From positions 7,885,346 to 7,949,345 of the forward strand of contig NC_089319.1 of NCBI RefSeq assembly GCF_036669915.1: 64,000 nt of DNA, written 5' to 3'. Under the pieces are notes generated by a model. The model saw only the letters and a program-made list of their open reading frames with translations. It was not told the DNA's origin and searched no databases. A program made the position numbers and the translations under genes. Every line of letters starts with the position of its first letter. The first letter of the stretch is position 1. This document shows positions 11,718 to 24,601 of the stretch, piece after piece. This stretch comes from Pocillopora verrucosa. Taxonomy: Eukaryota; Cnidaria; Anthozoa; Scleractinia; Pocilloporidae.

Positions 11718-12629
11718 ATGGGTAAGTGTTTTTCAGTTTGTGTGGGGGACTCATCTACAGATACAACTCAGCGAAAGCCTTCACAGCAAACCACAACCGC
11801 ATCAGTAACAACTAGGACGTTCAACAATTCGTATACCCAACACGCACCAAGTATTATGAACGAATCGTTCAAGAGTAAACCAGCAGAGAAGAGTGTGCCA
11901 GCGAAAACTAGTTCAAATGATATACCAAGAACGTTCCCCTTGCCAAAGCAAGAAGTTGACGAGTCAAAGATCGCTTCGCTGTTCGGTAAATACAAGGACG
12001 ATACCGAAGACGCTATCCTTGCGGATGGCATGGAGAAGTTTTGTCAAGACTTAGGTGTTGATCCGACAGAGTTCATCGTGCTTGTTCTGGCCTGGAAATT
12101 TAATGCCTCGCAAATGTGTCGCTTTACGAGAAATGAATTTTTCGAAGGATGCAAAGCTCTCAGGGTAGACTCCATAAGAAGCCTACAAAATAAATTTCCC
12201 GAACTAGAAGCAGAGGTAACAAATGACGTCGAGAAGTTCAAGGATTTGTATCGATTCACTTTCAAGTTTGGACTTGATGTGGATGAGGGCCAGAGAGCCC
12301 TTCCTAAGAACATCGCTCTTCCACTTTGGAAACTTGTCTTTTCAAGGAACGTGCCAGCTGTTCTAGATCGATGGTTTGCCTATTTAGAAAACAGACAACT
12401 GCGGGGAATTTCACGAGATACTTGGTATATGTTTTTAAATTTCACAGAGGCAATTGAGCCGGATTTCGAGAATTACGATGACTCGGAGGCATGGCCAAGT
12501 CTTTTTGACGATTTTGTAGAATCGGAAAGAGAATTGATCAAACAACTACCAAAAGATGACGCTGCAGCTATACACGAGGAGAAACAGGAGAACGGAATTA
12601 TCAAAGAGGAAAGCACGTACTCCTTTTAG
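11718..12629 (+). CDS. DCUN1D3: DCN1-like protein 3 (cullin neddylation E3 co-factor)
   Basis: One uninterrupted 303-codon frame. It starts MGKCFSVC: Gly2 and Cys4 fit the N-myristoylation and palmitoylation signal that sets DCUN1D3 apart from the other DCN1 paralogues and targets it to membranes. A Ser/Thr-rich linker runs to about residue 80. The potentiating-neddylation (PONY/DCUN1) domain spans about residues 85-275, with ASLFGKYKD, GMEKFCQDLGVDP, LAWKFNASQMCRFTRNEF, ALPLWKLVFS, DRWFAYLE and DTWYMFLNF. The C-terminal part supplies the acidic-aromatic surface expected to contact the cullin WHB domain (Asp of LDRWF, Asp of RDTW, acidic EPDFENYDD). The family positions cullins for NEDD8 transfer from UBE2M/UBE2F. 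Length agrees with vertebrate DCUN1D3 (about 304). It lies head-to-head with TAB1. Confidence 0.96.
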   Translation: MGKCFSVCVGDSSTDTTQRKPSQQTTTASVTTRTFNNSYTQHAPSIMNESFKSKPAEKSVPAKTSSNDIPRTFPLPKQEVDESKIASLFGKYKDDTEDAILADGMEKFCQDLGVDPTEFIVLVLAWKFNASQMCRFTRNEFFEGCKALRVDSIRSLQNKFPELEAEVTNDVEKFKDLYRFTFKFGLDVDEGQRALPKNIALPLWKLVFSRNVPAVLDRWFAYLENRQLRGISRDTWYMFLNFTEAIEPDFENYDDSEAWPSLFDDFVESERELIKQLPKDDAAAIHEEKQENGIIKEESTYSF

Positions 12630-13204
12630 ACTTTGACTTCGTTCTGAAATTTCATAATATTTTGGTAGCTTAGCCTAGAATTGAACTTAAACATGTTTGA
12701 TCTTATCGCTATCGAAGACTTCGCCATCACACTTGTAGAAAGCACAAAAAATAATTCTATTCGTGCGGCCTGCCTCCCGCAATTAAGCTACGATCCAATC
12801 CACAGGCAGTGTATTAAGGTCCTACTTCATTACTGAAAAGGGTGAAACAACTTCCCCGATCATACACCGCGGAATCGATGATAATAAGAAAAATCGCTTT
12901 GTTTAGGAAGCGCTGTCAATAGATTAAATCTTGCTAATTTCATTTTCATCGGGAAGGGGTTTTAAATTTTAGATCAGACATCATGTGCGACGGATCAACG
13001 GGTTTTCGAACTTAGGTATTCCATTGGTCCTGATTACAAAACAATTGTCAAAGTTGTGAAAGGAGAGGTTACCAATTCTTAAATTATTATTTTTAAATTT
13101 TATTAGCTTAATGTGAAGTTTTATACCCTATGCCATTTAACATTCCACCGACAGATCATTGAAATTTCGCTTAATACAATCTTGTTGGAGGGAAATACAG
13201 TTGC

Positions 13205-13210
13205 AATAAA
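13205..13210 (+). terminator. Candidate poly(A) signal, DCUN1D3
   Basis: AATAAA about 575 bp after the DCUN1D3 stop codon, the first canonical hexamer in a plausible 3' UTR distance. Confidence 0.4.
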
Positions 13211-14009
13211 ACAGCTGTAAGTCGTTCTGCAATAAGTCTATTTTGAAATTAGTATGTATGCATTTAAAATGCCGATTTTTGTTACTATGCAATCGTATTC
13301 AATTCTTTGTGCTAGTGACAAATTGATAAACTACAATATACCTACCACACAAAACAAATATCAAGTCTTTGTCATTAATCAGAGGACTAGACAATCAGAG
13401 ATCGTCTAGAAAAGATATCGTGTTGCTGGTGTGCTAAATTCTCTTCATTTATGTCAACAAGCCCATAGCAACCACCAACATTTAACTATTTTAAGCTCAT
13501 AGGTATCATTAAAGCAATGAAGGATGGTGAATGAACCTGTCTGTAAAATTTTAAAAGCATTTCCACAAAGAGGTAAAATTAACTTTATTTTGTCTGGAAC
13601 TGTAATGTAATTCTTGTACTGTGAAGTACTATACATTAAAACATTATGTTTTCAAGCTAAATTTTCAAGGATATTTTCATAATTGCAAAATAGATTGAAC
13701 CTAGAACTGCTTTTGTCTTCATATTGTTTCAAAATTACTAAATTCTTATTCTATTGAGTTGAAAGTAGTTGCAATGAGTTAAGACTTCTTCATCAAAGAA
13801 GAGCTTCAATTTCTTACATATTGACCACACATTTCTTTGCTGCCAACTCCAGAAAACTTTTAGTGATGTATCACATTTTTCACATATTTTCTTCTTTTTT
13901 ATCACATGCTTAGTTTAAAGTGTTTGTAAATTGTTAGGAGACTGTGAAAACTGATCACTGATAAGGTCAAAAGATTAAGAACTTATTCTTAAGGTTAGGA
14001 ACACCTGAA

Positions 14010-14211
14010 CATCAGTATGCTTATCCTCCATACTTTTCCCTATACATTCCTTGAGATGCCGACAGGGAGAATTTGTTTAAGAATCTCTTTGTTTAAGAGC
14101 CTCTGTAGTTGGTGATCATTTCCTGTATTCTCATGACCTTAATGTTTGATTCCAGGGTCATATAGTAAGGGGTAGTTTGATGCTACCCACTCTTGGGGGT
14201 GAAATGGTGAA
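14010..14211 (+). repeat. Miniature TIR element family A, copy 2
   Basis: Core CAGTATGCTTATCCTCCATA, GGGAGAATTTGTTTAAGAAT, TTGGTGATCATTTCC and CTCATGACCTTAATGTTTGA. Termini are degraded (right end CTCTTGGGGGTGAAATGG). Confidence 0.75.
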
Positions 14212-14834
14212 TTGTAGGTTTAACAGAGGCCCTTAATCACTGTCTCTTCTCTATGGGAATGAATAATTAAAATTCCATGGCATCTGGGGCTTGCAAAAGT
14301 GTATAATTAATATATTTGATTTAAGAAGACAAGAAGCAGGGATTAAGTCCTTTACTGCACTTAAAAAAAATTGTTTGAAGATTATACTGAAGGATTAACA
14401 TCCAAAGATTATCACAAATGGGATTTTTGTTTAGTTGGGTTGATGTAATTAACAAGGTGATAACTACATCAAATGATAATGTCTTCCATTGATTTCTATC
14501 TTCTTTTGAAGCATTTGAAACATTTGATGGAGGTCACCTTTTAAAGTTAACTACTAATTGTGGGAGAGAATAAATTGACGAAAGTGACAACAAGAAAGTA
14601 GTAATACTTGACAGCAGTTACTAGGAATTACTCCAAATTTTTTCACAGTTGCTGAAGTTGCCTCTTCTTATTAGTTGGTTACACTATATTTATGACAGCA
14701 TAAACCAAGGAAAATATAAAAACATTCTTTCACACTTTTCACATCAACAAAAAAATTACCAGTGACAAAGCACTACTTTACAAGCCTAAATATGGTATCT
14801 GACAGTAAATAATGGAGACTTGACCTTTACCAGG

Positions 14835-15046
14835 TTAACTCTTTAACACCCAGAAGTGATTAATATGAAACTTCTCCCTATAATATCCAAACATCATTCA
14901 GCAAACAGGTAGTGAGAATATTTGAACTTATCAAGCAGAAGCTGTTATCTTGATCTAGTACCAAGTTCTCATAACTAATTTACAAGGAAATGTGCTGCAG
15001 CTAGAGGGGAGAATAAACAATCAGATCTTAAGAGTTTAAGGGTTAA
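14835..15046 (+). repeat. Miniature TIR element family C, copy 1
   Basis: Left end TTAACTCTTTAACACCCAGA. Internal CTTCTCCCTATAATATCC, TTATCTTGATCTAG and AATTTACAAGGAAATGTG. Right end GATCTTAAGAGTTTAAGGGT TAA. Both termini are intact, so this copy defines the family at about 212 bp. Confidence 0.8.
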
Positions 15047-18000
15047 CAGTTTTTCAGATTTTCAGTATTTTGTGCCAGGGGAAATTAATTGTTTCTCATT
15101 CAGAGGAACCCAAAATAAGGGGACCTAATCTAGAACCCAACTACTTCTTATTTGTGCCACATGTTTGAAAATTATACAAGATTTCTCAAGCAAATAATAT
15201 TTAGGAACTTGAAACAACATTCTGCTGGGCTGTAAGAGAATTTAAGTTTGAAAAGTAACATTATTACATAATGTTTCACTCCCTATCATTTTGATGTAAG
15301 TCGATGAAACATGCCTTATGTTTCAGTTTTGTGCCCGAAAAATGTCTCTGAAATTAGTCTTAAAACCAAATGTTCATGAAAACCTTTACTAGATTGATCA
15401 TGAGATTGGGAATCAAGGAAATTCAAACAATTTGTACTTTAAATCCACATGGGCCAGCTGGGACACTGAGCGAGGTGGTTAAGTATTCATTTTAACTACA
15501 AACAGGGGGGGTGTGGGGGAGTTGTCCTAGTAATAACCTAATGGGGATATGCTGAATGACATTTTCACAGCTGGATTGACTACTATGGGGTTGCCTTTTC
15601 TTTAGAGTTATTAGAATGGAGTCTCACAGTTTCGCAATTTTGTGGGTAAAAAAATTTCAGTATATAGGGATTTAAAAATGGGAAGATTTGCAGTTATAAA
15701 GTTGTTACAGTTGCCCAAAAATGAGTAAGATGGGGTCCATAATTTGTCACAGAATAGACTATAGTGGAATGGGAGTTCCGAGAGGCCAGCAGCACATGCC
15801 CAGTGGACTGAGTGGTCTTTCTAGCCTGTACATTACTTCTAGACATTTACATCTAAATTTTTCCATAAGATATCAATTCATGATCCATGAGGTGATTAAA
15901 CCAGAGAAACTTAAAAGCTTGTGGGTGTTAATTAGATGTCACACAATATTCTCCAACTGACATGCTGGGTAATTAATATCTCCTACTACTCCATACACAA
16001 CTCCCCATATATGCAGGCTTAGTCAGGTTTATTTACTTACATTTACTAGTATCTCATTTTACTTTTTTTTTTTATAAAGGAATGCTATTTTTAGAATAAA
16101 AATGTTTGCTGAGAGACAATCTGCGTAAACTGACCTACCCCTGAATGAATCAAAATATCTTCAAATTCATCAATGCCAGCCACCTCTTTTTCACATCTAC
16201 ACATCTGCACAGATCACTCAAAGCTTCAGTGTCCCCTCTCCAGGCCACTTATGGGCATTTGACCATTGTCCCTGGCCGCGATGGGTAATTTGAACTTGAA
16301 TTGTCAAGTCTTTCCAGCAGTATAAAAGTGTTACATCTGTTTAAAGGTAAATGCGAGGGAGTGGCTCAGAAGAAAAGGTCTACATGGTCTAGCTTAGTCA
16401 ATTTGTAGAAAGCCATCATGATGGTTGCTGAATTTTCCTTTTTCAAAAAATATAACCATCAAATCCAGCACTTGGGTTGGGCATTTGAACACAAATTTTG
16501 TCCTGAGGGTGGGACTTTGAACAAACCAATTTCCTCAGAAGAAAAAGGGGAAGGGGTGGGGGGAAAGCTTCAAATTGATCAATGCATAAACAATAAAAAA
16601 ACTAACAAACAAACAAAATTCTGGATGAAATTTATTCCACAAACATTCTATGGAAATTCAATGTCATTAAAATAATGACTGAAAGTGGACCTAACAATCA
16701 AACTCACTTCATTAAATGACTTACAACATCAACTGGTCTCTGCAACTAGCAAGGGAATTGTGCAAGTACACATAAGTAGAAATCTGAAATGCAGTTAAAT
16801 GCAATGCAACATTGCTTTCCAAAAATGATAAACAAGACTTCTTGTCTAAAAATCCAAAAGATATGTGAACCACTCCTGACTTTCTTTAAAAAAGCTGACT
16901 ATAGGATTTGTCTTTCCTTTGACTCAAAGTTAATATCATGCATTAGTTGTTCCTGATGTAATAATTATTTTCTTTGTGAGAAGTGCAGTAAAATGTCCCT
17001 AGATTTGAGGGGAAAATTTCACTGCTCTTCTCTTTCTCCTCCAAGAAAACTGAAAGATACTAAGGTTAAGATGAATGCAAATGTACAATTATTGTGACTG
17101 TCTTTTTTTTCAAATGAATCTGGTAATTTACAAGTTCGTGAAATGAAATTTAAAGTAGTCTGATGACAATAGCAGTTTACTTAATCTTCACTGACAATGA
17201 TGGTTTATCCTGTTTTCTTAGTTAAATATCTGCTTACAGACTTGAACTAAACCTGAACCATGGCAACTTAGACTTGGTTCTTTATGCAGCAAAACCTCCT
17301 CTCTCTTTAGAATAGGCCTCACTTAATAATACCATTTGAAAAATATTTCTACATAGGACACCTTCACAAGTATTTCTGAGCAACAAAACACTACTCATTC
17401 AGACAATTTTCCTTTAGTGGGAGGTGGTGATATTTATTATTTTAGTTGCCTTTATCTTGTGGATGCCATGGAAAATTCTAGAATCAGTTTAATGCTATGG
17501 GGCTCTTAGTAGATCTTAAAATTAATAAACTAAAAACAGATAGCATTTAAAAACATAAACTGAGAGGGATGCAAGGGAAAGCAACTATAAATTTTATTTG
17601 ATTTAAGTCTGTGCCTGTCTAAGGAAATCATTTATTACTACAATGTAAGGTTTGATGATTGTCAAAAGTATCAAAATGAAGCTTGATGGAATTTGTGATG
17701 GATAAACTCCCCTAGAATAGGGTTGATTAATTGCAATATTATTTTGCCATATTGCTGATGCTCAGCCAACTTCACTTAGCGAAAAAAAAAAAAAAAGCAT
17801 TTATCTTTACAGAGAAGTCTTTTAACCAGAGTTCAAATGCCAGTTTCTGGACCTTATACCAATGAATTAATTAACAGAAGCTTGAGAAGTTTTGTTTTTT
17901 AAAAATGAGTGGCTATTGCCTTTACTATCAGTTGTGGCAATGAACACAGATTTATGACTGTCATATTCCATTACATGACATACTAGTAAAACCCCTGATC

Positions 18001-18193
18001 AACTTTGCAGGCTACTTTAAGAGCAACAACAGGGTGATTGGGTTTAACCTTCTTAAAAGAATGGTTACAGCATTAGAGCACAAAAGCACACCGCAGTTCA
18101 TTTGTTTAGAACAATAAACTCAAATATATTTATAACCTAACTTAAATTTAGAAATATTGAATGTATCTCCTAACACATCTGTATATGTTTTGA

Positions 18194-18199
18194 TTTATT
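18194..18199 (-). terminator. Candidate poly(A) signal, MRTF
   Basis: TTTATT on the plus strand (AATAAA on the minus strand) about 340 bp beyond the MRTF stop. Others lie further out, for example near 17594, so the true site is uncertain. Confidence 0.3.
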
Positions 18200-18536
18200 T
18201 CTGAATTTAGAAAGTTTAATGAACAATTAATACATAGTTTCAGGAGTCTTACCAACATTATGATAGATTTTTGATTGGGTAAAAAAAAAAGGAATGAATG
18301 AAGAGATTTTCCCATTAGCCAGAGTTAGTTTCATAATTTTTAACTATGAAAAAAAGGCTTACTTGTCAGAACACAAAAAGGAGGAACTGTACATAAACCT
18401 AAACAACTAATCTACATTTTCTTACTTTGCTATTGATAGTAATTTCCAATATGGCAACTATCATTTTAGATTATTACTACAGTTAATCATCATATTATGT
18501 TACCAAATAACTACCAATAGTCAACCAGAACACAAC

Positions 18537-21500
18537 CTAAATACAGTAATCCATTGTTTCTGCAAAGTCTGTGGGTGGTTGAAGTGCTGTTGGAGTCTCT
18601 AGGTCAAACAGAGATAGATAAGGCAAAGCCTCATCGCCCTTGAATGTTGTCATAGGGTCATACAAAAATGCAGGGGGTGTTCCTTTGCCGAAATTGTTAT
18701 TGTGAGAAAGTTCAGCACTTCCTTGTTGTGTAACATTGTGTGCAGATGGTGACAGGCTTAAATCAAGCCAGCCTAGATTATCTGTCCTCCCTGCTCCATT
18801 GTTTGCCATTGGAATAGGTATGGCATTAGAAGTGTGATCCATTAAGGTTGAACTTTCATCTGTATCACAAGAGTCCACTCTCATAGGAGACATAGGGCTC
18901 ATTAGCATATAGTCAAAATTAGACAAAGAATTGTTGCCAACAGGCATTTGGCTCACATCCTCGCAGCTTTTTGAAATTCTTCCCACAGAGCTATGTGTTG
19001 GTAGAGTGCGAAGGTATCCCAGACTTGGTGACTTACTCCCTGTAAAAGATTGTGCAGGTGATGATTGCGACGTTGACAATATCCCAGCAAAAGAACTACT
19101 ACTTGTTGGCAATTGACTGCGAGGTTCTGTAAATAAATTACAAGGACATTGGCTTCAAACTCACAAGGGTAACTATAACAATAATAATGATAAAAATAAT
19201 TACAATAAATCAATTACAACTATACTAAATGTTACTTTTTGTAATAATAATAATAAATATTGTAATATTTCACAAGGGAGTCCCTGTTCACAAAATTAGA
19301 AACTAGAAAAATAAAAATTTCAAAAAAAGTTTATTCTTTAACAATACTATCACCACCTTTATGCAATGACAGTGGAGCTGACAAACCACTGGCCTTTCAT
19401 GAGAGTAAAACTGGAATAAAGTGGGAAAATTCAGTACCCAAATACCACTAACATGTAAAAAGTTCATGCACCAACCTCCTAAGATTTCAAGTATGTCATC
19501 ATGATCCAGTGAACTGAAATTCTTCATCATTGCCTGCAAAGATGGAAGAAATAAGGACCAATGCGTCATGACCATACTGGCTTAAACCCGGCAGCATACA
19601 ATGCCTCAAAAGTGCATCACAGAAAAATGTGAATACCTGAGCTTGTCATCTCCCAGGCTTTAAAGAATTTGCAGTTCCAGTTGCAAGTGTAATGACAGAA
19701 ATAACCTTGGCTACTTAGTTGGCTCTTTTATGCAGGGGTATTAACAGATATCAAAAAAATATATGAGACTATACTACGAGGCCAATAAAAATCTGAAAAT
19801 ATTACAGTGCTAGTTCCTTTATAAGGGATAAATCCTCGTAAACACACAAATATTACTTGCAGATTCAAATATCACCCACTCAACAAGGGTCACTAACAGA
19901 GATGTACATTGGTCAACAATGTGCAAAGCAATGATGTTTTATACTTAAAGATAATTTTTTTGCTAAATTGAAGAGTGAAATTAAATATAATAGCTCACTA
20001 GAGAAAAGAAACACCAGAGAAGCAAGAGAAAACAAAAAAAGAACCCGAATGGTTCAGGATGGACAAGACCAGCCAAAATCATCAATAATGAATTTTGAAA
20101 AATTCAACCTAAAACTAGAGAAATACTGTAAAATATTACGTGGCTCCCTTTGGTGGAGTATCTAAACATTGTTAAATGACAGAGGACTACCAAAGAAAGA
20201 ATGAAGGCAACAACCAAGATCAGAGAAGATGCACAAACCTTTTGTAGTTCTTGAGATAATTCCTTGTCTTGGATAACAGACTCTAAAGGCAATTCCATAT
20301 CTTCTTGCTTAGGACTGGTACTTGGCATGGCAAGGCCCCCACCAATCTGCCCCCCAACTGAAAGGTTTCTGTTCTGCTTTTGTGACTGAGCAGCCATGTG
20401 AGCCTCGTAACTTGGTGGAGGGGCAGCAAAAGGGTTTGATGGAAATGATGATGATCGTTTGTGTGTTGATACAGGGAACTGTGGTTCAGACAATGACCGT
20501 GGCTTTGTCTGTGGCAGCATCAAGAAGTAATCATCTGGGCAATCAGATGAAGATCTCTCTGAATAGGACCTTTGCATTTGGTGACTTTCTGGCTTCATGT
20601 TGGCCTGGAAAAGGTTACCATTTGGTAAAGTATCCATACTGTGAGAAAGCTGATCCATTTGCAAGGGTGATAAGTTTGACAAGTCTGAGTGCTGTGAACC
20701 AGGTGATGGAAATGATTCGCTCTCTCCATCAAATAGGGGATGTTGTTGATCCCAAGGAAGAACATGGCTTTCCACACTGCTGGGGTTTGAGTCAAAATTG
20801 CTAGGGCTTAGGTCCAATGATTGAGCCTGTTCCTGTAAATGAGCCAAAGCATTATCAACCTGTTGTGGCTGATGAAGAAGCTGTTGCTGAGGAGAATGAT
20901 TTCCAGGTGACAATTGCACATGTTGGCCCTGTTGTTGGATTACAAATAATGGTTTTTGCTCCTTCATTTGTTTGTGATCAGGTGGCGGGCTGAAAGAACA
21001 ATTTGTGTCTGTTAGAGATTCCTTTTTCATTGCTACATTCTGATTGGTGACAGGTGTATTTTGAGGTTTTGGCTGGATGTTCTGTTGCTGTTGAATGTTT
21101 AGGTGCTTCAGTTGTAACTGAAGGTTCAAATATTGAAGCTGCTGGAGTTGTTGCTGAACTTCTGGTGGCACACTAAGCTGTTGAAGGCTTTGGTTATTTG
21201 CTAATATCTGCATCTTCAACTGCTCTACAGCTTCTAAACTTGAATTTTGCACATTTTGCATGGGCAAGGAGTTTGAGCGCTGCACTGGTGGATGGGTCGT
21301 TGTTCTCGGAAAAGCTTGAGACACACTTGGTGCAGAGGTTGTTATCTGCTCTTGCGTTGACACCACAACAGAGGCTGCACTATTTGAGTTTGGTGCAACC
21401 TCTGTTGGAAGAGGCCCAGCCTCCTTCAGGCGCTTAATTAAGTCTGTTTTAGAGCCAAACACTGGAAGCCCACGTTCCTTCAGAGCTCTCCTCATGTCAA

Positions 21501-24452
21501 TGACTCGCATGTCTTCAATTTTGACAGTTTTTTCAGAATCACTACCACTGCCATTCTTGGAGCCATTCGCCCCAAGTTTAACATTTTCTGGAATGGAAGG
21601 TAACATACAATGATGGGGGTAGTTCTGGTATAACACTTGCAGCTGGAGGTAAAGTTGTTGTTGCTGTAATAACAAACCATATGGTGAGTCTGATGGCAAA
21701 TCACATTTCTGCACCTCACCATTAGGTGGCCGATACTCATGATACTTGTATTTTTTAACCTTTGGCTTGGCTGCTTTCTTTCGAGACTTTCCAGTTTCCT
21801 TCTTTGGTGCTGTTGATGACACCTGCACTGGAAGTTGTGTAGGTGCTATTAGATTCAGGCCATTTTGCTGTTGTAAAAACAACTGATGTTGTTGCTGCTG
21901 TTTTGCTTGTTGTTGCTGAGTGTGTTTTTTAGTCTGTGCTTGTAGAGAAGCAAGAGCTTGCACTGAAGATGTTATGCTTGTTGATGCTGGAGGTGAACCC
22001 ACACTTGAAGGGGAAGACACATGGCTCAAATCTGGTGAAGGAGATGCATCTGGAGAGTCAACACTATCAGGAGAGAGGGACTGCAAGTAATCTGTGGTTT
22101 CAGTAAAAGGCACAGTTCCCTCTTGCACTGCCTGGCTCATTGGAGTACCAGCTTCCAAGATATTCTCCTTCACTAGCTCCAAGGGACCAGGTCTGTATGA
22201 TAGTTTGTCATTGAGATTATCTTCCAGTTTCTTCCTTTTCAGTTGCATTTGCTTGTCGATCAGTGAAGGGTCCACCGCACCAGGAGTTTCTAAGGAAACC
22301 AAAGACAACCATCATTTCCAAAACTGAAAGAGCTCTAAAATCTACAAAAAAGTAACCCTTTTTATCCTTCCAATTTCAACACAATCTCCTAAAATGATGA
22401 TAACTTTTTTTTTTCCTACAATCAAGTAGATCAACTGAAAGGAGAATTTCAGATTAAATTGTGGGAGGAAAGGGCTAAGAAACCAATCAGAACCTTCCCC
22501 CCATGCATTTTCTTTATTTTGGTTGCAGTTTTTTCCTCTTATTAATTTATCAAGTTTCACACTTCTCACATGCTCCCAAATTTAATTAGTGTCACATAGC
22601 ATTGACAAAAAAATATTATGAAATTATGACCAGTAATAAGCTCCCTCCATTCCACAGAATACAGAAAAAAATCACAGCAAATGCTGGCCTGGGAAGAGGA
22701 ATATCTTAGGCAACCACAGGGATTAGAAAAACTCTGAGATAATCAATACTTGAAAATAACATCAGCTAAGCAAACCATTGGGAGAATTAATTAAAAAAAA
22801 GAAAGAGAAAGATGGATCTTCTTCACTTGTTTCTTGAAAATACAATTGCCATAGAACATCTTAAAAATTTACCACATCAAATCAAATCTAAGAGGGACCC
22901 ACAAGGCTGTCAAATAGGCATACGCCACAGGTCTTGATGAGGTTGCAACAATAAAATTATTAATCCCAAAATATTCTGAATGATTAAATTGGTATAAACT
23001 GGGATTTGGTGAATTGAACCGCCGTTGCACGAAAAATCACCGAAAGCGTGCTTGTTGATTTGTAAGAACAACCCATTTTTCGCCCGAAAAAATAAACAAC
23101 TTTTCGAATGCGTTATGAATAAAGAAATTCTTTGTTTGAATCAAAATGCATAGTAATAAACATGGCTTGCACAGAGCGCGCACACGTTATAGTGGATTTT
23201 CTCAATGTTTCCTTTGATTTTCTTGACAGTACCACAGAGACCAGCTGCACATAAGAGATTGTGAAGTCTAATTATGTTTTCATTCCGTCGTAAATGGATA
23301 TCGTGATTCGCGAATTTAAAGAAGAAAATGAAAGTAGGTTTACTGGAGACGAAAAAGATAAAAGTGAAGGAAACATAAAACCAATATATGAAACTGAATT
23401 AGCACCGTCTGAATTGAAATGCCACGCAAGTAAGCTATGTAAAAAATCATCATGATTACTTCACTTAGTATGCAATAACTAATAGAGAACAAAAAAATTT
23501 ATTATGAAGGAATCTGTCGTGAAACACAAACATTTGTCCTTCTCAACTCGAGCGTCAAAAATTGTAAACGTGACGAAAATAAACTACGTAATGGCATTAA
23601 TCTCTAAGGAAAACACCTCCATTTTCCAGGGTTCTCAAATGAATTTCATTGATCGAACTAAATGTCGGGATACTTCCATACAGCTTCTGTGAACTGAATC
23701 GATAAGTCAAAACACCTTCAAACTGTCAAATAAGGTTGGAGACACTACTACAGCTGAAATCTGTTCGCCAAAAAAAATATAGCTCACCTTTTAAAATGTG
23801 TCTCTGAATCAGTTGGGCACGATTTGGCCTTGTTCGTATTTTCTTCTGCAGTAAATCACCAGTCTAAAAGCCACAACACACCGAGTGGTCAGTGTTTTCA
23901 GTTCCCCTACATTTTATTTACATATCTCTCTTAGTTTAAGACAGTTCGAGGATAAGAACACACACAAACACACATTCTAAAGTTTCTAAACTAACCTTCG
24001 CTCGTTCGAGCTTCGTCCTCTGAGAAAGAATTGCTGGTGCTGCACTAACGGCTAGAAGGATAAATCAGAGAGTTAGCCTCAACGATAGCTAGAGAGATAA
24101 AGTCGAATGACAAGCAATAAAATTACGAACCAGGCATAATCCCTCTGCTCACAAGTTCCTGACGGGGTTCTCTTTGAGAGAGCTTTCGCTCCAAAGCTGC
24201 AATGAAAAATTTACCATTTAGAGCCCCAAACGATCAATATAAAATAAAAACTTCCAAAAAATACCCAAAATCCGCAATTTCATTTACAGAGGGAGGAAAA
24301 GGTCGGAGAAAGCAAATTAACTAAAGGCCCACTGATATCGAATCTGTCCTACCATCTCTGTTACTCAGAAGTTGTGAATGGCTCATAGATGGTTGGCCTT
24401 CCAAAGGCGCCATTTCGGGGACACCGTCGGGTCTTTGAATATTCCACGACAT
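18537..24452 (-). CDS. MRTF: Myocardin-related transcription factor (MRTF/MKL), SRF coactivator
   Basis: Minus-strand coding exons: 24452-24353, 24196-24131, 24051-23996, 23863-23788, 22289-20239, 19533-19476 and 19126-18537. They total 2997 nt (998 aa) with phase kept throughout. The start MSWNIQRPDGVPEMAPLEGQ is preceded by an in-frame stop; internal Mets at residues 14 and 23 are alternatives. Three actin-binding RPEL motifs: a degenerate first (SQREPRQELVSRGIMP), TRPNRAQLIQRHIL and YRPGPLELVKENIL. Then a long Ser/Pro/Gln-rich stretch, the basic/B1 block KPKVKKYKYHEYRPP, a SAP domain at about 350-390 (MRRALKERGLPVFGSKTDLI), a Gln/Leu-rich probable coiled coil (LKMQILANNQSLQQL..QLQLKHL), and an acidic C-terminal activation region with DHDDILEIL and LGWLDLSL. 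In the family, G-actin holds the protein in the cytoplasm and its release lets it bind SRF on cytoskeletal genes. One ancestral MRTF is expected in cnidarians, so I do not assign MRTFA or MRTFB. Confidence 0.95.
23296..23457 (+). other. Small open frame inside MRTF intron 4, opposite strand
   Basis: ATG at 23296 opens a frame of about 53 codons, rich in Glu/Lys (MDIVIREFKEENESRF...), ending TGA. It contains a good splice donor (CACGCAA|GTAAGC near 23430). It could be the first exon of an unannotated plus-strand transcript or just chance. No homologue recognised. Confidence 0.15.
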
Positions 24453-24601
24453 GCTAAAGCAGGATTTTTAAAGAGCAAAACCCTAAGTGTCCCCAACTTC
24501 CACTTGTGTATTCCGTTTCCTCATAAAAACTCTTTTGGAGAACCCTTGGAAGGCAGGGGCACGGCATGACATTACGTATCAACAGAACCCGGATGTACAA
24601 A

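Larger units (their letters stand above)
12630..18536. other. Intergenic spacer between convergent DCUN1D3 and MRTF
   Basis: No supportable gene. The first 600 bp is probably DCUN1D3 3' UTR (AATAAA at 13205). The part below 18536 is probably MRTF 3' UTR. Miniature elements lie at 14010-14211 and 14835-15046. The small frames at 15721-15960 and 16418-16675 have no recognisable domain. The rest is AT-rich single-copy-looking DNA. Confidence 0.6.

Noticed and set aside
20322-20804. 160-codon plus-strand open frame
   Set aside because: Antisense shadow of the large MRTF exon 5.
24378-24569. 63-codon plus-strand frame
   Set aside because: Overlaps MRTF exon 1 and its promoter on the opposite strand, with no homology.
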